From positions 1 to 24,089 of the IMG/VR virus record IMGVR_UViG_3300026881_000003: a stretch of DNA of 24,089 nucleotides. One strand, 5' to 3'. Source of the DNA: a virus. Under the pieces are notes generated by a model. The model made no database searches. It saw nothing but the letters and a program-made list of their open reading frames with translations, and was not told the DNA's origin. The position numbers and the translations under genes are program-made. Positions 7,199 through 14,810 of the stretch are shown piece after piece (positions within the stretch are counted from its first letter, which is position 1; the number at the start of each line of letters is the position of its first letter).

Positions 7199-7256
7199 GC
7201 CCTAACTACACCCCAAGACACAATCTTAGAGGGGATTCCTCTTTTGGAGCGCGACT
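7199..7256. promoter_or_regulatory. divergent control region between left and structural blocks
   Basis: Only 58 bases separate the kinase start (minus) from the polyvalent gene start (plus). Minus-strand signals: GATTGTG (7225-7219), four bases, GGGGTGTA (7214-7207), eight bases, ATG. Plus-strand signals: the shared CAATCTTAG (7221-7229) and a GGAG ribosome-binding site at 7246-7249 before the TTG start at 7257. A small inverted repeat, AGAGG...CCTCT, lies at about 7228-7242. No clear TTGACA/TATAAT pair is present, so phage-specific or activated transcription is likely. Confidence 0.55.
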
Positions 7257-10200
7257 TTGGCCGACAAAACCCCCAACATGCAAGTTTTCATCACGTTCGA
7301 CGGCGATGGGATCGGGAAACTGGTCGGTCGCGCCGAGCTGGAAGACCAGCCGGACAAGATCCGCAAGATTTCTCAGCAAATCGACGCCGGAAACGAGATT
7401 TTCCGCTCGTGGTGCGAGCGTACGCAGGGCGAGGTCATCAACATCGGTGGTGACGAGGGTCGTATCGCCATCGATCCTAAGCACCTGTCCGAATTGCCCG
7501 GTCTTTGTGAGACCTACGAGAGCGCCTCGGGCGCCACCGTGTCTATCGGTGTAGGTATGAAGTTGTCGGATAGCGCCAAGGCCCTCCTGGTAGCCAAGCT
7601 GCGCGGGAAGAATCGCATTGTGATGTACACCCCCGACCTGGAGCCCGAGATCAAGGCTGCGGTGGAGGCCCACGAGAAGCAGTCGGTCGGTTCCAAGGAA
7701 GTTGAGGAGTACCTGAAGTTCGAGAAGGCCGAAGAGCAGGCCCAGCCCGCTCCCCAGGCTGGTGACCACGAGGAGCCTATCCAGGCGGTCGCCCCGAAGG
7801 ACGAGAAGTCGTTCGAGGACCACTTCCACGACCACGCCCAGGCGCAGGCCACTGGCACCCGTCACGAATCCGCGATCAAGCACGGCATTATGACGGCGCT
7901 CCAGACCGTCAAGCAGTTCATGCCCCAGATCGAGGAGCTGAAGCAGCAGCGCCCCGAGGTCTATCAGACCATTCAGCTTATCAGCCAGGAGCTGATCGCC
8001 GTCGCCCACGATATCTTCGGCAAGCCCGAGGCCTCGCAGCCCAAAGCAGAGGGTTTTGACCCCAAGTTCCAACCGCCCCCGAAGGAGGAACCGGCCGAAG
8101 AGCCAGCCCCAAAAGCGGTGGCGAAGAGCGAGCAGCCTAGTCCAGAATCTCAGGGCTACACTTTCAAGGTGTCACACGGTCCCGACTACACGACCGTAGG
8201 TGCGTTTCATCCGGATGAATATGCCAGGTCCGGCGATGATCGCGTTGGCTCGGTGAACTTCTCGCACATGCCTGACGGCTCCCTCGTGTCGGATGACACC
8301 TGGGTTCACGAACGTCACCAGCGCAAGGGCATTGCTCGCCATATGTACAGCCTGGCAGCGAAGGAGACGGGCAAGGAAATCCAGCCATCTACCCTCCGCA
8401 CTCAACAGGGCGCAGCGTTTTGGACTGGAAAGAGCGAGGGTCTAGCGAAGGGGTCGTTGCAGCGTAAGCTGCCCTACAACCCCCAGGCAGCTAAGGCTGC
8501 GATGGGTGGAGATCTCAAGCACGCCGACTCCTGGGTTGCTGGTGGGACTAAGAACGCTGACCGTGGATACTTTCCCCGCATGGAAGGCCACGAGCGCCAG
8601 CGAGCCCTAAACAAACTGACTGCAGCCACCAAGACCCGTCGCAACCACGCAGGCGAGGTCGAATTCCTCCTCCACCGTGGCATGGGCAGGCAGGAGTACA
8701 AGTCATCGGTCGGGCAGACGCACGTTGACCAGCCCCAGGAAACTTCCTGGACCCCGAGATACATGACTGCCAAGAATTTCGGCGAGCAGTACGCCGAGAT
8801 GCAGCATCCGCCCATGGTGGCGTCAGCCTGGATTCCCGAGAAGCACATCCACGCCATCCCCAAGCAGCTCGGAAGCGTTGACCCCAAGGATCCCGTCGGA
8901 ATGGCTCGTCACACTCTGGAGCACGAGGTCATCGTGGCTCCCCACACCTCAGAACTTGCCCAGAAGGGTCGCGACTTCCCCGCCACCCGCCTGGCCGATA
9001 TCCACGGTCGCATCAATGAGGCGGGCAAGCGCGACCAGATGCTTCGCGAGCTACCGAACCCCAAACATCCTGATGTGGGAGGTGCGCGAGTCGGTTTCCT
9101 AAAGGACCGCATGCAGCACGTCCAGAAGGCTGAGCTGAATCTCACTCCTCCAGTGCATCCGCCCCAGCTTCACAACACCGTCGAAGGCTTCATGGGCGGC
9201 CTCAAGGCGATCCCTAAGGGGACCCCGGCACGCGGCAAGTTCATCACCCAGCACATGAATCACGGCCCGTTCTTGACGGCGCTGAAGGCACATCCGCAGG
9301 GAGCCCAGGTTCACGCGATGCTCACGCAGCACCTGAACAGCGCGGCCAACGCCGGATTCAAGCCGGGCCAGGGTGTAGTAGCGGTGGCGAAGTCCGAAGA
9401 AATCGACACATCAAAAGCAAAGGATTGTCCAAAGGAACTGATCGGTGAACTGCTCGGGAACAAAGTGTACTTGGTCGATGGCTCGTTCATCCGCGACAAC
9501 GTGGATATCGAATACACTGAGGGCGGTAACCATGGTCGATACTCTTGGGTCCCTGAGAACGAAATCTGGCTGGAAAATTCTCATAATTCAATGGACGTAT
9601 CGGCTTGTGCCCTACATGAGCTTCTAGAATCCAAACTGATGTCCCGTGGCATGTCGTATGACGACGCACACACCCGCGCGTCTGCGATGGAGAAGAAGTT
9701 CCGCACCTCCTGCTCCGAGGCCGACGAGGTATCCTTGGCCCAGGCCGGAGCCTGGTTCCAGGAGCATGCCGAGCCTGAGGACAAGGAGATGAAGAAGGCG
9801 GAGCCGCTGATGGTCCCCATGAAGCACATCCGTCCTGATCCCAAGAACCTCGCCGAAGCCCATGACAACATCCGTCGAGGGAGGGGGAGTGTCACCGAGG
9901 GGCCCGTCGTCCTCTACCGCCGCAAGGGCAAGAAGGGCTACGAGCTAGGCAACGGTCACCATCGCTTCGTTGAGGCTCAGAACCGAGGGGAGACGCACAT
10001 CCACGCCACGGTGAGCCCCGATGTTCTCGACAAGTCCGAGCCCGTGAAGAAGACCGCCACCGTTCAGTCCGGCGAGGCAGAGTCCGTCGGCTCGCAGACC
10101 TTTGGCCTGGCCGAGAAGGCCCCCGAGTCCAAGCCCATGAAGAAGAAGTTCGGCCTGCCTGGTAGTCGTACACGCAACCTCAAGTTCCTCCCGGGTGCCA

Positions 10201-10328
10201 TCAAAGACGGGAAGATCAAGGTCATCGAGCCCGATACCGGCAAGCCCTCCTGGAAGGGTGTGCGTTCGGGCATGGTCCGCAGCAACGATGATCACCCCAT
10301 CTCCAGCCGCGAGCCCGAGGGGAAGTAA
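7257..10328 (+). CDS. polyvalent multidomain effector-like protein (palm cyclase, GNAT, ART, HExxE, ParB)
   Basis: 1023 residues from a TTG start with GGAG 7 bases upstream; ATG at residue 8 is an alternative. Domains by eye: (a) 9-128, cyclase/polymerase palm with DGDGIG at 15-20, GGDE at 64-67 and a TVSIGVG...AKLRGKNRIVMY ending, most like mCpol/Cas10; (b) helical linker 130-290; (c) GNAT-like 300-395 with VHERHQRKGIARHMY at 350-364; (d) ADP-ribosyltransferase-like 465-565 with R474, T496-S497 and E555-x-E557; (e) 725-820 with H787-E-L-L-E791 and H805; (f) ParB/Srx-like 850-920 with GNGHHRFVEA at 898-907; (g) basic tail. K-[A/S]-E triplets at 157, 263, 290, 392, 624, 712, 847 and 926 bracket the domains. 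This matches the 'polyvalent protein' concept of phage proteins delivered with DNA. It sits in the structural block. Gene boundaries are sure; the domain calls vary in strength. Confidence 0.8.
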   Translation: MADKTPNMQVFITFDGDGIGKLVGRAELEDQPDKIRKISQQIDAGNEIFRSWCERTQGEVINIGGDEGRIAIDPKHLSELPGLCETYESASGATVSIGVGMKLSDSAKALLVAKLRGKNRIVMYTPDLEPEIKAAVEAHEKQSVGSKEVEEYLKFEKAEEQAQPAPQAGDHEEPIQAVAPKDEKSFEDHFHDHAQAQATGTRHESAIKHGIMTALQTVKQFMPQIEELKQQRPEVYQTIQLISQELIAVAHDIFGKPEASQPKAEGFDPKFQPPPKEEPAEEPAPKAVAKSEQPSPESQGYTFKVSHGPDYTTVGAFHPDEYARSGDDRVGSVNFSHMPDGSLVSDDTWVHERHQRKGIARHMYSLAAKETGKEIQPSTLRTQQGAAFWTGKSEGLAKGSLQRKLPYNPQAAKAAMGGDLKHADSWVAGGTKNADRGYFPRMEGHERQRALNKLTAATKTRRNHAGEVEFLLHRGMGRQEYKSSVGQTHVDQPQETSWTPRYMTAKNFGEQYAEMQHPPMVASAWIPEKHIHAIPKQLGSVDPKDPVGMARHTLEHEVIVAPHTSELAQKGRDFPATRLADIHGRINEAGKRDQMLRELPNPKHPDVGGARVGFLKDRMQHVQKAELNLTPPVHPPQLHNTVEGFMGGLKAIPKGTPARGKFITQHMNHGPFLTALKAHPQGAQVHAMLTQHLNSAANAGFKPGQGVVAVAKSEEIDTSKAKDCPKELIGELLGNKVYLVDGSFIRDNVDIEYTEGGNHGRYSWVPENEIWLENSHNSMDVSACALHELLESKLMSRGMSYDDAHTRASAMEKKFRTSCSEADEVSLAQAGAWFQEHAEPEDKEMKKAEPLMVPMKHIRPDPKNLAEAHDNIRRGRGSVTEGPVVLYRRKGKKGYELGNGHHRFVEAQNRGETHIHATVSPDVLDKSEPVKKTATVQSGEAESVGSQTFGLAEKAPESKPMKKKFGLPGSRTRNLKFLPGAIKDGKIKVIEPDTGKPSWKGVRSGMVRSNDDHPISSREPEGK

Positions 10329-10329
10329 G

Positions 10330-11178
10330 TTGTTCTTTATAAATGTTGACATCGAGGACCTCCTCAAGATCGACAGGTCGATTGAGGGGTCCGTGAAGAA
10401 GGCTGTGGAAGAGGCTGTGGACCGCCTCACCAAGCAGAGCTACGCCCACCTGCTGGAGCTGGCCCAGAACGAGCTGCACTCTTCGCGCGACAAGTACATC
10501 GAAAACCTCCGTGAGCCTGAACTCAGGGACAACGTCTGGATGATCATCCTGGACAAGCCCGCCCACTGGATTGAGGACGGCATGCCCCAGCACGAGATGA
10601 TCGATGACCTGATCAAGTCCAAGAAGGCAAAGACGGCCAAGGACGGCAGCCGCTACCTGATCGTCCCCTTTGAGCACAACCCCAAGGACAAGAAAGGGCA
10701 CAACAAGGGCCCAGCCAGCTTGAGCCCCGAGGCGGTGGACCTCCAGAACGCCATCAAGAAGTCCCTGAAGAAGCAGGGCACCTCCTGGGACAAGATCGAG
10801 ACCGACGAGAAGGGCAACCCCAAGCTGGGCAAGATCCGCCAGTTCAACGTGCAGACTCCACTGAAGACCAAGGAAGGTCCGGGCCAGGGTCGAGGCCCCG
10901 TCGGCCAGCCGCGCCAGGGCACGACCGGCATCCCACACCTGAACGGGGTAACAGTCTACCAGAAGGCGATGAAGGACAAGAAGGGGAACACCAAGACCGT
11001 CAAGTCGATTATGACATTCCGCATTGCCAGCTCAAAACAGAAGGGCTCGGGCAAGTGGATGTACCCCGGAATTGAGGGCCGAGCGCTCCTCCAGAAGACC
11101 TACGATTGGGCAGTTGAGCAGCTCGAACGCGAGGTTATCCCGAGGATCATGGACGACATCGTTCGCGGCATCCTGTAG
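10330..11178 (+). CDS. putative HK97-gp10-like tail completion protein
   Basis: 282 residues from a TTG at 10330 with GAGGGGAAG about 5 bases before it; the start lies one base after the preceding stop. A longer frame to 10195 overlaps the polyvalent gene and reads as its shadow. The protein resembles the HK97 gp10/neck family in pattern: N-terminal helix with SIEGSVKKAVEEAVDRL, a strand pair before AHWIEDGMP (about residue 70-85, comparable to the 'Y-W-V-E-x-G' element), and a C-terminal WMYPGIEGRALLQKTYDW helix followed by VIPRIMDDI. The central 90 residues are Lys/Gly-rich and probably flexible. Such proteins close the head-tail junction. The match is by shape only, with moderate certainty. 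Confidence 0.6.
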   Translation: MFFINVDIEDLLKIDRSIEGSVKKAVEEAVDRLTKQSYAHLLELAQNELHSSRDKYIENLREPELRDNVWMIILDKPAHWIEDGMPQHEMIDDLIKSKKAKTAKDGSRYLIVPFEHNPKDKKGHNKGPASLSPEAVDLQNAIKKSLKKQGTSWDKIETDEKGNPKLGKIRQFNVQTPLKTKEGPGQGRGPVGQPRQGTTGIPHLNGVTVYQKAMKDKKGNTKTVKSIMTFRIASSKQKGSGKWMYPGIEGRALLQKTYDWAVEQLEREVIPRIMDDIVRGIL

Positions 11179-11181
11179 CGA

Positions 11182-11190
11182 CAATCTTCT
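11182..11190 (+). promoter_or_regulatory. CAATCTT element before gene 11195-11506
   Basis: CAATCTTCT preceded by A, four bases after the previous stop. It starts 13 bases before the ATG, the same distance as at 11510. No Shine-Dalgarno sequence is seen between it and the ATG. One of six copies in the plus-strand block. Confidence 0.45.
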
Positions 11191-11194
11191 TCTC

Positions 11195-11506
11195 ATGGCA
11201 AGTGAGAACGAACTCAAGCTCGCCGTGGAATTCTTCAAGGAATGGACGAAAAATAATCGAGTTTCCTTGCAGATAGGTGCAGCTCTGAGACAAGAGATGT
11301 TCAAGGCAATCAAGGACGGCAAGGCGCCGACCGGATACCGTCATCGCTGGTTGCAGACTTCCTCCTCGACTCTGATCACCGTTCTCGCCTCGCTGGCCGA
11401 ATCCTTCGCCGAGCAGTTCCCCGGAGACAGGGCCAGCACTGACGATCTGTGTGACCTGCTTCGACTCACCGCAGACAAGATTTCGGCCATAAAGCGTAGC
11501 GCCTAA
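11195..11506 (+). CDS. helical hypothetical protein (103 aa)
   Basis: 103 residues, MASENELKLAVEFFKEWTKN onward, almost entirely helical, unrecognised. The ATG at 11195 has no ribosome-binding site; the upstream bases are ACAATCTTCTTCTC. A longer in-frame reading back to 11024 lies inside the previous gene and is rejected. The position between a tail-completion-like gene and a probable neck/tail gene suggests a small virion or assembly protein. The missing ribosome-binding site suggests a leaderless or specially initiated message. Confidence 0.65.
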   Translation: MASENELKLAVEFFKEWTKNNRVSLQIGAALRQEMFKAIKDGKAPTGYRHRWLQTSSSTLITVLASLAESFAEQFPGDRASTDDLCDLLRLTADKISAIKRSA

Positions 11507-11509
11507 CCA

Positions 11510-11518
11510 CAATCTTAG
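11510..11518 (+). promoter_or_regulatory. CAATCTT element before gene 11523-12506
   Basis: CAATCTTAG preceded by A, four bases after the TAA of the gene before. It begins 13 bases before the ATG at 11523; AGGG within it is a weak ribosome-binding site. Together with the copy at 11182 it shows the most regular spacing. Confidence 0.5.
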
Positions 11519-11522
11519 GGCT

Positions 11523-12506
11523 ATGGCGTTCCTCCCCAGCGTTCTACCTCCCACTGAAGCTCTTGGCGTCCAGCAGGGCGCCTTGATCATCAAGTCCTTC
11601 CTGGACCTTAGCTTTGCTGCACTTCGCGGTGAGCATAGCTGGGCCTTGGACTATATTTTTAAAAACGTAGAATACGATCTGGCCACCAACTCGACCAATC
11701 CGGCTGTGAACGCAGGCCCCTACGGTAAGTCCTGGGCAGAGCAGGCCAAGAAGTGGTTCCTGAGCACCGATATTCCGGTTTACTGGAACGTAGCGCTTGA
11801 GTCGGACGGGCCGCCCATGATCACCCTGGCCCTCCTGAACGCGCAGCAGCAGTACGAGACCCTCGGCGACATCCACTACAATCCGACTGAGACCGTCAAT
11901 CTGCCCCCGCAGGCCGTGACCGAGCCCTTTACGCCCGTGTCCTTCGATCCCGCAACAGGCACGATGGTTCTCCCGGACTCGCTGGCCAACGCCTACATCT
12001 TCGCAGGTACCATGGCGGTGAAGACCGCCTCCGGCAACCAGTACCCGATCTTCGCTGTCATCGACGGCGGCCTGGAGCTGGCCGACGGTATCAACGACGA
12101 CTTCACCAATTGCACGGTCATTCAGCCCAACCCTAACGGACTGCTGACCCTCGAATCGACCAGGATGAAGGAGACGTATGGCATCATGCTACACGTCATC
12201 TCCGAGCCCTGGCATCTGATCGTCCTCGACTCCATCGTCGCCTTCTGTCTCATGGCCTTCAAGGAAGACCTCCTGGAAGGTCGTGGATTCGAGATGTCCA
12301 GCTTCACCAAGTCGGACTTCAGCAAGAACTTCGCTGATGTTGAGGCCCGCTATCAGCGCTCCTACACCCTGGAAGGTTACACGCAGATCCGCTACCCCAA
12401 GCTTCGCGTGAAGGCCCTCGCGGGTGTGGTCCCCCAGATCCTCATTTCGGACGGTGGCACTCCCGCAGAGCCCCTCGGCCCGAACTACGCCGGGGTTAAG
12501 CCGTGA
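11523..12506 (+). CDS. probable neck or tail structural protein (327 aa)
   Basis: 327 residues, not assigned to a family. An N-terminal helical region (IIKSFLDLSFAALRG), a strand-rich middle (about 85-210, with TFTPVSFDPATGTMVLP-like strands) and a later segment LHVISEPWHLIVLDSIVAFC then FKEDLLEGRGFEMSSF (about 222-262) look like tail-terminator or neck proteins of myoviruses. I treat this as weak shape evidence. The stop shares bases with the GTG of the fibre gene (GTGA), so the two are co-translated. No Lys-Ala-Glu linker motifs occur in it. Confidence 0.65.
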   Translation: MAFLPSVLPPTEALGVQQGALIIKSFLDLSFAALRGEHSWALDYIFKNVEYDLATNSTNPAVNAGPYGKSWAEQAKKWFLSTDIPVYWNVALESDGPPMITLALLNAQQQYETLGDIHYNPTETVNLPPQAVTEPFTPVSFDPATGTMVLPDSLANAYIFAGTMAVKTASGNQYPIFAVIDGGLELADGINDDFTNCTVIQPNPNGLLTLESTRMKETYGIMLHVISEPWHLIVLDSIVAFCLMAFKEDLLEGRGFEMSSFTKSDFSKNFADVEARYQRSYTLEGYTQIRYPKLRVKALAGVVPQILISDGGTPAEPLGPNYAGVKP

Positions 12507-14803
12507 GCGTAATCAACACCGACGACCTCCTGTGGACTATGGATGGTCGCCCCAATCCGGGGCAAACCTCGCTACCCACGCTTCAGGCTGTTGGAGCTAC
12601 AGGAACGGAAGAGGTGCCGACCCCGACCGCTGTCACCGTCTCGCCGGCCGTGACGACTGCAGATAGTTATGGCACCGTAGCCTACACCGCGACGGTCACT
12701 GGTACGGGAACCCCAACCCTGGCCTGGAGTGATGGGGGAGCAGGCGGCATCTTCACTCCGCCCTTCGGCGCTACGACCTCCTATAGGGCTCCGAACGGTC
12801 CTGCGAGCGTCACCATCAAGTGCACTCCGTCTTCGGGGACCGCAGGTATTGCAGCTTTGCAGGTCGCAGCATCATTTTACTTCGACCTCAACTTCGCCAC
12901 CGCCAACCTGACCCCGGGCTATTATTCGTCTGTCTCCGACGCTCACGGCAACACCTTCTCGGTGGTGCGTGCCCTCGGCTACAACAGCACCCCGAGTTAC
13001 GTGAAGTTGGGGAACGGTACGCTGCGTGTTTGCCCAGCCAATACTGTGAGGGTTGAGCAGAATGGATTTCTTATCGATGTGTCGAATCAGTATTGGTACG
13101 ACTGCCTCAACCTCAACTCGTTCTTCACCTTCACGGGCTGCAGTGCGGCGGACCACACCGCCCAGTCGCCCGTCGAAGGTACGGATATTACCGCTTCGGT
13201 GGTCACGCTCTCTGGCACGTCAGCTCACTACGTGCGATTCAACTTCAGCCAGGCCGCCTCTTACGTTGGTGCCTGGATCTGCACCTTTGCGAAGTACACG
13301 GCCGGCGGGCCGAAGTGGATCACTATCTCGGAGAGCACTAGCTTCGCGAAGTGGGCGACCTTCGATATCGAACATGGCCTGGTAGGTAACAGCAGTGCCG
13401 ATATAGACGGATGTTTTGGGCGTATCGAAGCTTATGGCAATGGCTTCTATCGCTGCATGGCTTTCATCCCTGGCATCATCACCCCGCTTACCGACGTAAA
13501 GGGCGTCATCGCCTTCGCGGACAGTCAGGTCGATGCCACGCCGGTCGCTGGTGTTCTTCCGTCCTGGACGGGCAGCGGTACTGTCACCATCTGGGGCTCT
13601 ACCTGGGAAGTGAACAATCCGGGCGGTACAGGCCTCCTTCTGTATCCAGGGCGTCCAGCCATCTCCAACGGCTTCGCGCCTGCCAATGCAGGCGGCGACT
13701 ATTTCACATTTACCATCCCAGCAGCCTTTGCATCAGACATTAACGATCAGGCAGCCTATTCGGGATTGTGCACTGCCCGCTCTGTTTCCGACAACCAATA
13801 CTCGACGTTCAGAACGTCGATGTCTTGGGGGGCGTTCAATGCCAACGACTCCATTTACTGCAGAGGAACATTCTCTAGCGTCAATATGGCAGTCTACAAC
13901 CATACGGGTGGTCACAGCCTAGTGACAACGGGCGGCTTGGGCGAAAGTGCGGCAAGCAATCTCGGTCCGGGTTACCACTCCCTCACTGGTTTCAGCGGGG
14001 CTGACGGCTCGGCCGCCGTATATAGCGATGGGATCTTTATCCCCCTGCAGAGTGGCGGTGCGCCTGGCGTCAACAAGGTGTCGGTCGCCCCTGCAACTCT
14101 CAATACCATCGACTCTTTCGGACAAGGCACCTGGCTTACGCGCTGGAATGCCGGGCCCAACCACAACGCTGTTTTGGATGGTTCATCGTCTACCGATGCA
14201 GGGACTGGATTCAGAGTAGCCGTCCTCGGCGACAACAACAGCAATGCCTCGGGGACTTACGTCCCGTGGCCGATGCTGTTGCAGGCGCGCACCTGGACCA
14301 CGACTCCGCGCGCCTACTACGACTTCGCACACGAGGCTGGTGTCTCGGACAACGCCGCAGTTATCTGGTCTACCTGGATTGCAGGAAAGGGATTCACCCA
14401 TCTGACTTCGCAGCTTGGCATGGTCAACGTTCTTTTTAGCGATCAGGTAGAGTCCTGGATCACCTCCAATACCGCTGCGACGATCTGGGCTGATATTCAG
14501 GCGCTCTGGGACAATGCCCGAGCCGCAGGCATTACCGTATATCCGCAGACCCTTTTTGGGGCCGGGCAGTCTGCGCTATGGACTTCTGCCAAGACCACAA
14601 TGCTTAATGCTATCAACGCAAGTATCACGGCTTACGCCTCTTTGCACGGTCTAACCCTGCTTGACCTCTACACTTTGATAACCGATCCCGGCAGCCCGCC
14701 AAACGTGAACCCACTCTATTTGAATGGCCCGACTGACGACAACATAAACTCGCTTGGTCATATGACCATCGCGAACTACATCAAGACCACATTGGGTATC
14801 TAA
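12503..14803 (+). CDS. tail fibre or spike with Ig-like domain and decayed SGNH-like end
   Basis: 766 residues from GTG at 12503. After a 40-residue lead, residues 41-122 look like a bacterial Ig-like domain (PTAVTVSPAVTTADSYGTVA...). Then follow two or more jelly-roll/carbohydrate-binding-like regions rich in Gly, Ser, Thr and aromatic residues (about 125-380 and 390-560). Residues 571-766 read like an SGNH/GDSL hydrolase: block I appears as VLGDNNSN (576-578 G-D-N), block III as VLFSDQ (about 643-648), block V as DNIN...GH (746-753). The catalytic Ser, block III Asn-Asp and final His are all changed, so activity is doubtful; a sugar-binding role is more likely. The composition (no Lys-rich linkers) fits a host-contact protein. 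Confidence 0.8.
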   Translation: MSVINTDDLLWTMDGRPNPGQTSLPTLQAVGATGTEEVPTPTAVTVSPAVTTADSYGTVAYTATVTGTGTPTLAWSDGGAGGIFTPPFGATTSYRAPNGPASVTIKCTPSSGTAGIAALQVAASFYFDLNFATANLTPGYYSSVSDAHGNTFSVVRALGYNSTPSYVKLGNGTLRVCPANTVRVEQNGFLIDVSNQYWYDCLNLNSFFTFTGCSAADHTAQSPVEGTDITASVVTLSGTSAHYVRFNFSQAASYVGAWICTFAKYTAGGPKWITISESTSFAKWATFDIEHGLVGNSSADIDGCFGRIEAYGNGFYRCMAFIPGIITPLTDVKGVIAFADSQVDATPVAGVLPSWTGSGTVTIWGSTWEVNNPGGTGLLLYPGRPAISNGFAPANAGGDYFTFTIPAAFASDINDQAAYSGLCTARSVSDNQYSTFRTSMSWGAFNANDSIYCRGTFSSVNMAVYNHTGGHSLVTTGGLGESAASNLGPGYHSLTGFSGADGSAAVYSDGIFIPLQSGGAPGVNKVSVAPATLNTIDSFGQGTWLTRWNAGPNHNAVLDGSSSTDAGTGFRVAVLGDNNSNASGTYVPWPMLLQARTWTTTPRAYYDFAHEAGVSDNAAVIWSTWIAGKGFTHLTSQLGMVNVLFSDQVESWITSNTAATIWADIQALWDNARAAGITVYPQTLFGAGQSALWTSAKTTMLNAINASITAYASLHGLTLLDLYTLITDPGSPPNVNPLYLNGPTDDNINSLGHMTIANYIKTTLGI

Positions 14804-14810
14804 ACAGTGG

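Noticed and set aside
5930-7453. 507-codon plus-strand frame across the kinase and the divergent region
   Set aside because: It covers three well-supported minus-strand genes and the control region; composition is that of a shadow.
7281-7640. Plain diguanylate cyclase (GGDEF) reading of the palm domain
   Set aside because: The first acidic motif is DGDGIG rather than the D-x-D-x-F-K type, and the usual Phe of GGDEF is Gly, so mCpol/Cas10-like is favoured; not excluded without a profile search.
12503-14803. Diversity-generating retroelement variable region in the fibre gene
   Set aside because: No reverse transcriptase and no near-identical template repeat could be seen in the window.
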